From Sanderia malayensis (lineage: Eukaryota; Cnidaria; Scyphozoa; Semaeostomeae; Pelagiidae): 64,000 nt of DNA. The translations under genes were made by a program, and so were the position numbers. Location of the stretch: the NCBI GenBank assembly GCA_013076295.1, contig RQOL01000673.1, forward strand, positions 1 to 64,000, in the 5' to 3' direction. Shown piece by piece: positions 35,903-47,015 of the stretch (the stretch's first letter is position 1; each line of letters starts with the position of its first letter). The notes beneath the pieces are model-generated. The model was not told where the DNA came from. It worked only from the letters and a program-made list of their open reading frames with translations, and did not search any database.

Positions 35903-37033
35903 CTAGGGGTCATCACTCGCTTCGCTCGTTCACCCCAGCCCGTCAAGTAAAAGAAGCTTAATCTGGTTGGCGCACTTCGTACGCTGCATTCGCTTCGCTC
36001 ATGCCTCTTTCAACCCCACGTACAATGGGTTAGCTCGCTGCGCTCGCCTGTCTATCTATTATCAAGAAACATAGTCTGATAGGGCGCACTTCATGCGCTG
36101 CATTCGCTTCGCTCATGCCTCTTTCAACCCCACGTACAATAGGTTAGCTCGCTGCGCTCGCCTGTCTATTTATTATCAAGAAACATAGTCTGATAGGGCG
36201 CACTTCGTGCGCTGCATTCACTTCGCTCATGCCTCTGCCTTTGGCAACAGTTTGGCTCGCTTCGCTCGCCTGATAACCCCTTATCATAATTTGTTTGTTA
36301 AAACTTTGGGCTTGTTTACATTAGGCCTAAGCGTCGCAAGCATGCCGAAGCAACAATGGCGGTCGCCCACTACTAAACTACAACTATCTCACTCAAAAAA
36401 CAAAACAAAGCTATCACCTGTGCTCTCAATTGTTTCCTGTAATTTTCCAGAGGTCTCTCAAACAATTAGCAAGTCTTTACAAAGACAATTCAGGTCGTAA
36501 AACACTTTGAAAGGCGCCCAGTTATCCTTTGTGTTCAAAACAAAAACACGCCTCTTCTCCAAAAGTACCTGCTGTTCAACCCGAGGGCAAATTTGCATGA
36601 TAACGACAAACACATGACTGTTCACGTGAAGTCGCGAAAGAGCCAATCAAATTACAGCAAAAGGCGAAACGGGTCACGTGAAGAGCGAATACTCTGTTCG
36701 AAAATGGAGTTCGCAACGGAAGTTGGAAGTTTCGCCAGCGTAAACCGTAGTTTTTTCGTGATAGCACAATTAGCAGAATAATTAGTGGAATAATTCAAAA
36801 TTTCAGGAGAAAATCGAAAAACAAAATCCATTACCCTGGTTAAATTAATAAACTAAACATTCAGTGTGAATTTCATTGCCATATACCCACATACAAAAAA
36901 GCCTTTGTGATCACACGGTTCGCCGTTTCGGCCCATTGTTTTGAGGCGTTCGACCTATTGTTTCGGGTCGAATCCATTGTTTTTGGCAAGGAAAGTGCGT
37001 CATCACGTGACTCCGCAGAATATATATATTAGA
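35903..37033 (-). mobile_element. Helitron-like element H3
   Basis: Minus strand: the 5' TC is at 37033-37032 after A (37034), the 3' CTAG at 35906-35903 followed by T. Both fit Helitron insertion between A and T. The array (about 35960-36265) has about three hairpin units. It is about 1131 bp with no coding capacity; small frames recur in H1, H3 and H4 only because the DNA is repeated. Confidence 0.8.
35915..36265 (-). repeat. GNA-hairpin tandem array of H3
   Basis: On the minus strand each unit has GCGCACGAAGTGCGC (or GCGCATGAAGTGCGC), GAGCGAAGCGAATG and GAGCGCAGCGAGC. The spacer TTTCTTGATAAT is retained. Confidence 0.85.
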
Positions 37034-37035
37034 TG

Positions 37036-37201
37036 TAGGCCTACACCCGCCGCCACTGAGCACAACAAGCAGGCACTACATCGGAATTTTGTAATTCCTC
37101 CCCACAGCTACAAACTCATCGTAAGCCTTTGAAACTCAAGTGCCATTATGCGCCAATCTGTTTCTAATCATCGAAGTCAAAAAACAAATATCGAGCCCAT
37201 C
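37036..37201 (-). repeat. Inverted repeat arm, right (ends at assembly gap)
   Basis: Reverse complement of 34863-35026. It begins 3 bp after H3 and runs directly into the N tract, so its full length is unknown. Confidence 0.8.
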
Positions 37202-37301
37202 NNNNNNNNNNNNNNNNNNNNNNNNNNNNNNNNNNNNNNNNNNNNNNNNNNNNNNNNNNNNNNNNNNNNNNNNNNNNNNNNNNNNNNNNNNNNNNNNNNN
37301 N
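37202..37301. other. Assembly gap, 100 N
   Basis: Exactly 100 N bases, the usual size given to a scaffold gap of unknown length. Continuity across it is not certain. Confidence 0.99.
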
Positions 37302-38278
37302 CAGCATTGATGAACAAAACTCTAGAAGAAGGAGTCCTACCACAAAGATGGAAAGATGCAGAAGTTACACCAACATACAAGAAAGGAAAGAAGTCCATCC
37401 CTGGGAACTACAGACCAGTCAGCTTAACAAGTGTACTGTGCAAAATGACAGAGAGCATCATAAGAGATCACATTATGGATTATCTGTTCAACAATAAATT
37501 GCTCACTGATTGTCAACACGGTTTTGTAAGAAGGCGCTCGTGCATAACTCAATTACTAGAATGTCTTGATGTATGGACAGAAATACTAGACAGTGGCGGT
37601 AATGTGGATGTACTATACATGGATTATGCTAAGGCTTTTGACAAAGTTGCTCACATACGTCTCTTGAAGAAACTACAGGGTTATGGTCCAACAAAGCAAA
37701 TTCTAGACTGGATAAGAAGCTTCCTCGACGGTCGTAGACAGAGGGTAAAAATGAATGGAGAAGTGTCAAGGTGGGCTGATGTACTGTCAGGAGCACCTCA
37801 AGGTAGTGTCTTAGGTCCAGTGCTATTCGTCTCCTACATAAACGATCTACCGGATGAAATTCACACGCATGTCAAATTATTTGCTGATGATACCAAAGTT
37901 TATGCGGACGTCTCCAAGAGCATCAAAAGTCAAGAATTGCAGGGTGACATCACCAGATTAGATGAATGGGCAAGAAAATGGCAGCTCGCCTTCAATTCTA
38001 GTAAATGTAAGGTTATGCACATGGGAAACAAAAACCCTCAGCAATCATACTACATGGAGGTGGACAGCAAAACAGTAAAACTAGAGAAGACAAAATTAGA
38101 GAAAGACATAGGAGTACATGTAGACAACAAGCTTAAGTTCGATCGTCATGTTGAGATCCAGTGTAACAAGGCCAACCAAATTTTAGGATTAATCAGAAGA
38201 GCTTTTACGTTCATCGACTTGGACAGCATGAAGAAACTTTACACCTCCCTTATACGCCCCATCTTAGAATATGGTCAC
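37302..38278 (+). mobile_element. CR1/Jockey-like LINE reverse transcriptase fragment, 3'-truncated
   Basis: The open frame encodes fingers, palm and part of the thumb of a non-LTR reverse transcriptase. Seen in order are NYRPVSLTSV (37409), LYMDYAKAFDKV with the first catalytic Asp (about 37612), SGAPQGSVLGPVLF (about 37787) and LFADDTKVY with the catalytic Asp pair (about 37880). The frame ends at IRPILEYGHA, where the thumb normally continues, and switches into unrelated DNA at 38278. No in-frame stop lies within. The endonuclease and ORF1 would be left of the gap. A missing 3' end is unusual for a LINE and implies a later break or insertion. Confidence 0.88.
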
Positions 38279-39105
38279 GCTCAGAAATACAAATACACAC
38301 AAAATCAGAAATACTCCTAGAAAATATTGTCACGATCTGACTATCTATCTGAGTTCTTTAAAGGAAATCCACAAGAGATACTACAAACTTTCATACGAGT
38401 GCATATATATCTTTTCTTTTCTCGAATCACAAAAATCTACTTCTTACTTCAACCTTCTCGTCTTACACACTGGCTTCCGTTTTTCTTCAGTCACGATCAA
38501 GAAAACTTTGCAAAACCACAAAACCGCGACACGATATGCTACAAATTCGTCACACCTCCCCCCTTAGATTGGATTTCTCGCTCGCAAGAAATACTATCTA
38601 AAAGTTCCGAGTATTACACTAAGTCCGCCGATAAAATGTCTTCTCAAATCGACTGCAATCTTCGAGAAATCTTATTTCTTCAACCCAGGCCTCTCTTCTA
38701 AGAGCCTTCTCTAAGGGTTACAAAATCTGTAAGAGCTTCCAACAGACAGCGATTAAGACCAATGTATGTGGTACGTCCAACGAATCAACTTCGCAGCAAC
38801 AATTGCAACACAAATTCTCTAACTCCGGTCTCCATGTGTAAAGGATTACAGTTAAAGACTTTCACAAGACTCTTAATATCTACTGCTCCATAAATTACTC
38901 TGAAGTATCTAAGTTCTTCTGAGAAATAGTCACAACGCGATACTACAGCAACGATTCGGCGAAAACGTAAGGCATCTCGGGTAATGTAAACAATGCGAAG
39001 AACTTAAGGTTTAATAATCAAATAGGAGTCCTTTTTCAACAAAACGTGAATATATAATAGTTCTGAGTCCTTCTCAACAAAACGTGCTAAATAGCTACAA
39101 ACAAT
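38279..39105 (-). other. Downstream region of Ty3/gypsy element, probable LTR remnant
   Basis: This lies 3' of the gypsy pol frame. On the minus strand it has a TATA-like ATTATATATTCACG (about 39056) and a near-repeat AACAAAACGTG (about 39036 and 39077). The LTR edges cannot be fixed because no second LTR is present. The 124-aa plus-strand frame at 38327 is not supported. Confidence 0.4.
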
Positions 39106-42100
39106 TTATTTCCGGTTATAGGTTTCTAGTAACTCGTTCGGCAAATGTGCATCGTCCATCCAAAGTGATTCTCCACTCCTTAATAAGACGAAATACTTAG
39201 TCTCTAAGCGACCCTTATCGTTTCTTGACCTCATCTTATCCATTATTTCTACTACCTCTTCGCATACTTTCTCTGGATTGTCCGCCTTATCTGGCTTTAG
39301 CCGATTGACGTGTACTACTGGGTGCCACGAGAGTTGCCCATCTGCAACTTAACATTTTCTTTCGAAATAATTTTTTCGACGATGTAGGGTCCTTGCCAAT
39401 GATTTTTGTCTAGCCCTGTTTTCTTTTCTCCTGCTTTAAGATAAACTGAGTCTCCCGCTTTGAATTCGCATTCTTCAGCTGTGTGTTTCTTGTCGTAAAT
39501 CGCTTTATGTCGGTCTCTCTCTGTCTGATTCAGTTCGCGAACTAGTTCGTAAGCTTGTCTTAGGTTATTCTGCCTTTCTGTAACAAAATCGTCGGTGTAT
39601 AATCGTACAGGTGCCTGAAATTGCACGCTTGGGGGCACCTTGAACTGTCTCCCAAACATAAGGAACACGGGAGTCTCTTTTGTAACTGTGTGTGGTGTCG
39701 TACGATACGCAGTCACCATATCGGGTAGAAATACGTCCCAATTTGTTTTCCCCTTATCGATTACAAGAGATAAAGCAGTTTTTAGCGTTGAATGGAATCT
39801 TTCACATAAACCGTTCGCTTATGGATGATACGATGTTGTTGCACAATGATTTATTCCTATGGTTCTACAAGCTCTCTTTACTAAATCGGATAAAAATGCT
39901 GCTCCACGATCGGATAAAATCGTCTTGGGATATCCAAAATCATTTGCAGATGATTGAATACATTCGATGACTTTATACTCGTTTGCCTCTTCCAGTGCAT
40001 AGGCAGCTGGAAATCTGGTGAAGTGATCCTGCATCGTCAGAACGTACCTGTTGCCTTTCGTAGTCACTGGTAGCGGCCCGACGAAATTGATACCTACTAT
40101 TTCTAACGGTGCCTGGACTTTTATTGGATTGAGTGGTACCGTCTGCGGTCTCTTTGGGGATTTCCTTGCCGCACAGCTTTTACAATTTTTGCAATGTCGC
40201 GCAACATCTTTCTTCATGCAAACCCAAAAATAATTGTCCCTTAACCGTGAAAAGGTTCTCATGAACCCTGGGTGTCCAAGCTTGTCGTGGCCATATATGA
40301 GTAGCTTTCCGATTTCCTTCTTGGGTACTACTAATTGCTTCCTCGGCCTTGTCAAAACTCCTTTTACCTTTGGAGACCATAGATGATATAGAACATCTTC
40401 TTCTAAAATATACTGACTTGAGAAATTTCTTATTCTGTCGCTACTCCTTTCTTCGCTTGGGAGTATTCCGTGTGACAGAAAATCTTTCAGTTCCTTAACA
40501 TCGCTGTCTTCATCCTGCGAGTGACTGATATCGATTGCTTCTAACGCTGCGACGAGGAATTTGCTTTCACAGCCTTCCTGTTCCTGCAAATCGGACGTAA
40601 TTGGGCATCTTGACAACGCATCAGCGTTCCCATTTGTTGTGCCTACCCTGTGCTTTACGATGAAAGAATAACCTTGTATTTCGCACATCCATCTTTGGAT
40701 CATTTGGTTTTTCGGTTGCATTTTGCATAGCCATTTCAAAGGGCAATGATCAGTTACCATAGTAAAACTAGGTTGTCCATATAGGTAGTGATAAAGTATC
40801 TGATGGCCCAAACCACCGCCAAACATTCCTTTTGGATCGTTGCGTAATTTTGTTCGCTAGACTTCAATTGCCTACTGGCGTACGATATCGCAACCTCCTT
40901 CCCATTTTGAATTTGAGCTAATACCGCTCCCAGACCGCTATTACTTGCATCAGTTTGTAGTATAAAAGGCTGTTTAAAGTCTGGGCAACACAATACAGGT
41001 GCATTCATCAACCTCCGTTTCAACCGCTGGCACCTTCGTTTTTGTGAGGTTTGTGAGTGGTCTTGCGACACTTGCAAAGTTTGGGATAAACTTTCTATAA
41101 TACGAAGCTAAGCCCAGAAAAGCGTGGACATCCGTTCGATTTCCTGGTACTGGGAAATCTTGTACAGCAACCATTTTTGCGGGATCAGGCGATACTCCCG
41201 CGGCATTAATTACGTGTCCTAAGTACTTCACCTCCGGCTTTGCCCATTGGCACGTGCTTAGCTTTATTGAGAGACCAGCATCTTTTAAGCCACTCAAAAC
41301 TGTCTCAAGCCTGTCCTGGTGTTCTGCGAAGGACTTCCCAAATACGATGATATCATCGAGGTAAACTAAACACTGGCTCCAGTGAAGCCCTGTCAAAACG
41401 AAATTCATCAGCCGCTGAAATGTGGACGCTGCGTTTGATAGACCGAAGGGCATTTCATTGAATTCGTAATGGCCCTTTGCCGTAGAGAATGCAGTTATTT
41501 CTTTGGAGCTTTCCTCCAATGGCACCTGCCAATAACCGCTCTGTAAATCCAGCGTAGAAAAATAATTTGCGCCCCCTAAGGCATCCAAAGTTTCGTCGAT
41601 ACGAGGAAGAGGGTATGCGTCCTTTTTGGTGACCGAATTAACCTTCCTATAGTCAACACAAAAACGGGTCAAACCATCGTGTTTTTTAACCAAGACGATA
41701 GGAGACGACCAAGGACTCATTGACGGCCTGATGACTTCTTGTGCAAGCATTTTCTCTACCTCCTGATCTATTATTTCCCTTTTGGTTATTGGTACTCGGT
41801 AGGGGCACTGTTTAATGGGTCTTGCGTCCCCCACATTTATAGAATGCTCCACTGTATCAACACTACCCATTTTAGCCGGTGCAACAATGTTCATCTGATT
41901 AAGCAAGTTCAAAAGTTGATCTTTTTCTGCTGGTGTTAAATGTTTTATGTCAATATCCTGTTCCGTGAGTACCAAACCTATCTCTGCTTCTACTGAATTT
42001 ACCATGTTCCCAACAGTATTCCTCGTTACTGTTTCATCAAAAAGTTCAACGTCTGCTATTGGGGGACCTTTTGCAAGAAAAACAGCTTGTTCTGTTATAT

Positions 42101-42254
42101 TCGAAATTTGTACCGTTATTTTTCCATTACTCGGCCGTACCTTTGTTAAGATTTGTGCAACAAACAATGAATTATCGTTCAAAAAACCTCCTTCTATCAA
42201 CAGATCGCCAGGTTTTATTGGTGCTTCACATTTAGTTTGAATGGCACATGTTGC
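39106..42254 (-). pseudogene. Ty3/gypsy-type retrotransposon pol, 5'-truncated and broken
   Basis: The order on the minus strand is reverse transcriptase, RNase H, integrase and a chromodomain-like tail. RT motifs are FCVDYRKVN, FSTLDLQSGYWQVP and LVYLDDIIVF (catalytic YLDD at 41363-41352). RNase H has ILQTDASNSGLGAVL. Integrase has an HHCC finger (HDKLGHP...CKNCKSC), GINFVGPLP where the first catalytic Asp is Asn (40088-40086), LSDRGAAF and CERFHSTL. The tail ends VVHVNRLKPDK, ... LPNELLETYNRK with stop at 39108. Damage: frameshifts near 41015, 40815 and 39325, and TAA at 39821-39819 where a Gln codon is usual. Gag and protease are missing upstream of about 42254. Confidence 0.9.
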
Positions 42255-42419
42255 ACGACATTTTCAGAAATGGCCTGAAAATCGCACTTTTGGAGCCGTG
42301 AAAAGAGGTGTTAATGAGCGAATTTCGAAATTTCAAAAGTGCAGTACCTGTTTTTCCATCAAAAACTACCCAGAAATGAAATAAAAAAATATGGTGGGAG
42401 TAGCCCTTTAAAATAAGAA
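42255..42419. other. Short unassigned stretch between gypsy and H4
   Basis: No gene. It joins the truncated 5' edge of the gypsy pol to the 3' end of H4. Confidence 0.5.
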
Positions 42420-43926
42420 CTAGGGGTCATCACTCGCTTCGCTCGTTCGCCCCAGCCCGTCAAGTAAAAAAGGCTTAATCTGGTTGGCGCACTTCGTGCG
42501 CTGCATTCGCTGACGCTCATGCCCCTTTCAACCCCACTTACAATGGGTTAGCTCGCTGCGCTCGCCTATGGTTGGCGCACTTTGTGCGCTGCATTCGCTT
42601 CGCTCATGCCTCTTTCAACCCCACGTACAATGGGTTAGCTCACTGCGCTCGCCTGTCTATCTATTATCAAGAAACATTGACTGGTAGGGCGCATTTCGTG
42701 CGCTGCATTCGCTTCGCTCATGCCTCTTTCAGCCCCACGTACAATGGGTTAGCTCGCTGCGCTCGCCTGTCTATGTATTATCAAGAAACACTGCCTGATA
42801 GGGCCCACTTCGTGCGCTGCATTTGCTTCGCTCATGCCTCTTTCAACCCCACGTACAATGGGTTAGCTCGCTGCGCCCGCCTGTCTATCTTTTATCAAGA
42901 AACATTGACTGATAGGGCGCACTTCGTGCGCTGCATTCGCTTCGCTCATGCCTCTTTCAACCCCACGTACAATGGGTTAGCTCGCTGCGCTCGCCTATGG
43001 TTGGCGCACTTCGTGCACTGCATTCGCTCACGCTCATGCCCCTTTCTACCCCACTACAATGGGTTAGCTCGCTGCGCTCGCCTATGGTTGGCGCACTTCG
43101 TGCGCTGCATTCGCTCATACCTCTGCCTACTTCTCTTGCAACAGTTTGGCTCGCTTCGCTCGCCTGATAACCCCTTATCATAATTTGTTTGTTAAAACTT
43201 TGGGCCTGTTTACATTAGGCCTAAGTGTCGCAAGCATGCCGAAGCAATGGCGGTCGCCCACTACCTAAACTACAACTATCTCACTCAAAAAACAAAAGAA
43301 AGCTATCACCTGTGTTCTCAATTGTTTCCTGTAATTTTCCAGAGGTCTCTCAAACAATTAGCAAGTCTTTACAAAGACAATTCAGGTCGTAAAACACTTT
43401 GAAAGGCGCCCAGTTATCCTTTGTGTTCAAAACAAAAACACGCGTCTTCTCCAAAAGTACCTGCTGTTCAACCCGAGGGCAAATTTGCATGATAACGACA
43501 AACGCGTGACTGTTCACGTGAAGTCGCGAAAGAGCCAATCAAATTACAGCAAAAGGCGAAACGGGTCACGTGAAGAGCGAATACTGTGCTCCAAAATGGA
43601 ATTCGGGACGCGAATTTGGAAGTTTCGCCAGCGTATACCGTAGTTTTTTCGTGATAGCACAATTAGCAGAATAATTAGTGGAATAATTCAAAATTTCAGG
43701 AGAAAATCGAAAAACAAAATCCATTACCCTGGTTAAAATAATAAACTAAGCATTCAGTGTGAGTTTCATTGCCATATACCCACATACAAAAAAGCCTTTG
43801 TGATCACACGGTTCGCCGTTTCGGCCCATTGTTTTTGGGCGTTCGACCTATTGTTTCGGGTCGAATCTATTGTTTTTGGCAGGGAAAGTGCGTCATCACG
43901 TGACTCCGCAGAATATATATATTAGA
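42420..43926 (-). mobile_element. Helitron-like element H4, longest array
   Basis: Minus strand: starts TCTAATATATATATTCTGCG at 43926 after A, ends CTAG at 42423-42420 followed by T. It is 1507 bp, longer than H1 and H3 because of a larger array (about 42480-43165, seven to eight units). The non-array 5' part is nearly the same as in H3. It has no coding capacity of its own. It sits in the first exon of a RecQ-like gene. Confidence 0.82.
42480..43165 (-). repeat. GNA-hairpin tandem array of H4
   Basis: Seven to eight ~113-bp units, some shortened to ~70 bp by loss of the TTTCTTGATAATAGATAGAC spacer (42555-42585, 42995, 43082). The hairpin cores are kept in nearly all units. Confidence 0.88.
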
Positions 43927-44060
43927 TGTAGTGTCTTTTCTTGGTGTGGTTTAATCATATCCACATCATCAAAATAATTATAAAGCAGGGTTAAAGCATC
44001 TTTAAATTTTTCTTCTGTCCAAGTGTAGCTCACTTCACTGTCGTCTTGATCGGCCGCCAT
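43927..44060 (-). pseudogene. RecQ-like helicase N-terminal exon, interrupted by H4
   Basis: The minus strand starts ATGGCGGCC in good context (MAADQDDSEVSYTWTEEKF) at 44060 and reads to MIKPHQEKT, where H4 begins. The last part resembles the LKPEQ-type block just before the Walker A motif of RecQ-family proteins. No Walker A follows, since the exon is cut. It is head-to-head with the RecQ-like pseudogene on the plus strand. Confidence 0.45.
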
Positions 44061-44259
44061 TTTCATCGCACGAGAAGAACAAATAAATTAACACAAAAAG
44101 CGTGTTGCGATGAAAGCGAGCATCGACCAACCATAGGTGTTCCACAGTTTTTCATGGATTGTGACGTCAACAGAACAAGATAATGCTTACTGTTTTGCAG
44201 ACTCAACATGAGGATGAACATGGAATTCAATTCAATTTTTTACTTTAGTGTGAGACTTT

Positions 44260-46213
44260 AGTGTTGAGTCTCATGCAGGCTACTTCTTCCAGGACTGCAT
44301 AAAGCCAGAGGGAAAGTGAAAAGAATAGTAATGGTTATTACACCATTAAATGCCATCTTGATTGATCAAGCGGATTTGCTGAATAAGCTTGCCATAAGAG
44401 CTGCAATTCTTAGCGACGAATATTTTGAAGCAACAAAAAGCGCAATTTGAAGTGCAACAGTTGCTGCTGCTGCTGAAGAGATTTCAGAAGTTGCTGTAAA
44501 AGGGGTGATGTTGATATCGTTTTCGGGAGTGCAGAGAAGTGGTTATTGAGAGAATGGTTTAAGGAGCTAAAAAATGGTAATCTGGGGAAATTAATTTCCG
44601 AAATTGCAATAGATGAAGTGCATTGTGTATTAGAATGGTAAGTTTGTTGTTTAATGTTTGTCTGAAGAAAGTTACTGTAGGCATAAAATTTGAACACTTT
44701 TTTATACATAGCTTTCTAGCATCTTATTTGCCCAGACTTTTAGCATTGTAAAAAGGTTTTTAATAATTATAATTGATTTTTAGTTGAATTTTACATTTGT
44801 TGTCACCAATTTTCAATCTGCTTTTCACAGGGGTATCAAAGGAAAAAAGAAAATGATTGATCAAGATCAAGAAAATGATTGATGAAGATCAAGAAAATGA
44901 TCATCCATTTAGGGAAGCTTTTGGCAGATTAGGAGACTTACGTGCTGTTTTGCCAGATTGCCCAGTTGTTACTTTGTCTGCATCTCTCAGGACAGCAAAT
45001 AGAAAATTATTAGAGAAAGTTTGAAATTTGAAATCACCAATTTTCTTAATGTCAGCCCAAACAAAGAGAACATAAGAATGTCTGCAGTGCATGTCAAGGG
45101 CTTGAAAGAAGCTCTTGTAAATCTTGACTGGCTCATTCAATTGGTGAAGGATAAAGGTAATCAAAGTGAGAAGGCAATAGTTTTCTGCAATGTCATGACT
45201 GATATTGCACATGTTCTTAGTTATCTATTGTAATAAATTTGGAAAAGATGCTTTCATTGAAGAAGATGACAAGAAAATTTGGCTAATAGGCGGCTATCAT
45301 TCAAAGTCATGGCAATCAGCCAAGGATCAGATTGAGAAAGAGTTTTCAATAACAGGTGGTAAGTTAAAAATTGTAATTGCAATCAATGCACTGGGAATGG
45401 CAGTTAATTATCCTGATGTACGATTCATCATTCATTGCCTTTCCCCATGTAGATCTTTGGAAGGGCACATCCAGCAGCTTGGCCGTGCAGGAACAGATGG
45501 CAAACAAGCTCATGACATCACACTTTCTGCAAATAAGCCATTGTCAGAGTGTGCAAAAGATGTCCGTGAACTATTCAAAGGCAAAGGCTGCTTGAGAAAG
45601 GGGCTGTTTAAATTTTTTGACCAAGGTGTGCAACCAATTTTCCCCCAGCATTTCTGCTGTAGCTCTTGCTCAATAGATTGCAAGTGTTCTGAAAATGGCA
45701 GCTATCAATTCCCACTTGTGGCCAAACAGCAGAAAAGAATAGCCCAGTTGATGACACTCAACCCAAAAGATTAGTAAATGATATTGACAGCATTGAAATG
45801 AACTCTGCACTGGAAGAGGAGAGGTCTAAAATATCATTCCATGGAGGTGCTATAAGTCCACTTGGAATTCAAAAGTTCATGACTTTCCAGATAACTTAAT
45901 TACTGAAGTGTTAAGCAAATTAAGCTGCATCTTCACTGCCAGACAAGTATTACATCTCTACTCACTAAAACATGCAAGGATTATCTTTGAACTAATTCAA
46001 GAGTTTTTTAACGATATTGAAAACTTTGATGAACAAATAGAGGCTTTAGAAGGTACAGAAAGAAAGCTTGAACAGGATACAATGTTTAGTCAGCTTCTCG
46101 GGGTGAACATTGAAAATGATTGTGGAGAACGTACTTCTTCAACTGATGACCTTGATGATTTTTTTGGAGATAAGGGAGTAGACCATTTGCCTGAGCTTGA
46201 ACTAACCTTTTAG
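44260..46213 (+). pseudogene. RecQ-like DNA helicase, decayed
   Basis: Motifs in order: VITPLNAILIDQ (motif Ia, about 44334), IDEVHCVLEW (DEAH-like Walker B at 44609) followed by a GTAAGT donor at 44638, GRLGDLRAVLPD and VTLSASLRTANR (motif III, about 44970), IVFCNVMTD (45177), GGYHSKS (45289), INALGMAVNYPDVRFIIH (45384) and HIQQLGRAGTDGK (45468, motif VI), then a Cys-rich tail HFCCSSCSIDCKC (about 45649). The Walker A exon is missing and the frame is broken near 45018 and 45230. A further frame (45908-46213) may be the C-terminal tail. It would be a superfamily 2 ATP-dependent 3'-5' helicase if intact. Confidence 0.8.
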
Positions 46214-46679
46214 TTTAGACAGTTAATGTATGCATTTCACAATCAGAACTTAGTTCTTGTTTACCACTTAAAGTTTAGAAGTCTTGTTTTAGCCAGTCAA
46301 CAGAAAATCTGGAAAAACAATAAAATGAGCTCTTTTTCCATCTTTAATTGTTTGAATATTTTCGAGAGGTCCTGCCCAGAGTCCAATATTATTTGAAAAT
46401 ACCATAGTTTTTCAGATTAATCCCCATGATGATTCAAATGTTATATTCCAAATTATAAATGAAAGCATTTGATAAAAATTCATCACCCTCATCTGTACTG
46501 GGCAGCTATTTTTAACTGTATTGGGAGGGTTTTGGCTGAATAATCATCTAGTACGGAAACCCTTGGACTAGTTACAATTAACGTTGGCAAGCTACTATGT
46601 TGCATAAAAAATGTCTTTGCCATTTATAAAAATCCACTTTTTAAAGCACAGGCTGCCATTGATGGCAGTTTATAATTAT
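46214..46679. other. Region without supported gene
   Basis: AT-rich with AATAAA-like sites near 46319, which could end the RecQ-like transcript. Nothing else seen. Confidence 0.5.
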
Positions 46680-47015
46680 TTATTTCCTATATGACTTCAA
46701 TGGAAGATCATGGGCAGTTTCTGTTTTGTTTTCTTTCGGAATTGCCCTTTTCACATCAACTGTTCGTCCGTCAATAATATGTGGCTTCGAACCCAGTACG
46801 TTTAGTACAGAAATTGAATTGTTGTAAGTGACGAAGCCAAAACTTTTTGACTCATTGGTGTGTTTGTCCCGTATTATTACAATGTCGACGATGTCTCCAA
46901 ACTCTGTGAAGTAACTTCTGAAGGTGTTGTCGGATGTGTGACGCTGCAATCCTCCGCAAAACAACTTTCTCAATGCTTCCTTTTCGCTGTTCTCTGCACC
47001 GTTTTGCGAATTCAT
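46680..47015 (-). CDS. Single-RRM protein, hnRNP A/B-like
   Basis: A 111-codon intronless frame starts at ATG 47015 (MNSQNGAENSEKEALRKL). It holds one RNA recognition motif: RNP2 as KLFCGGL (residues ~18-24), RNP1 as KSFGFVTY, and the block KPHIIDGRTVDVKRAIPKE that follows the RRM in hnRNP A/B and DAZAP/Musashi proteins. Those proteins usually have two RRMs and a Gly-rich tail; both the second RRM and the tail are missing. It could be a retrocopy fragment or a small gene. There is no in-frame damage, and it would bind RNA in the nucleus or cytoplasm. Confidence 0.75.
   Translation of the reverse strand: MNSQNGAENSEKEALRKLFCGGLQRHTSDNTFRSYFTEFGDIVDIVIIRDKHTNESKSFGFVTYNNSISVLNVLGSKPHIIDGRTVDVKRAIPKENKTETAHDLPLKSYRK

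Noticed and set aside
36458..36767. Recurrent 62-64 aa frames (at 29544, 36458, 43350 and neighbours)
   Set aside because: They recur because H1, H3 and H4 are copies; start and frame are not protected from indels and H2 lacks them.
38327..38701. 124-aa plus-strand frame beyond the LINE fragment
   Set aside because: No recognisable domain; lies in the probable LTR of the minus-strand gypsy element.
42572..43183. 203-aa frame rich in repeated ARSIYYQETL-like blocks
   Set aside because: It is a translation of the Helitron hairpin array; unit length and indels are not kept to multiples of three across copies.
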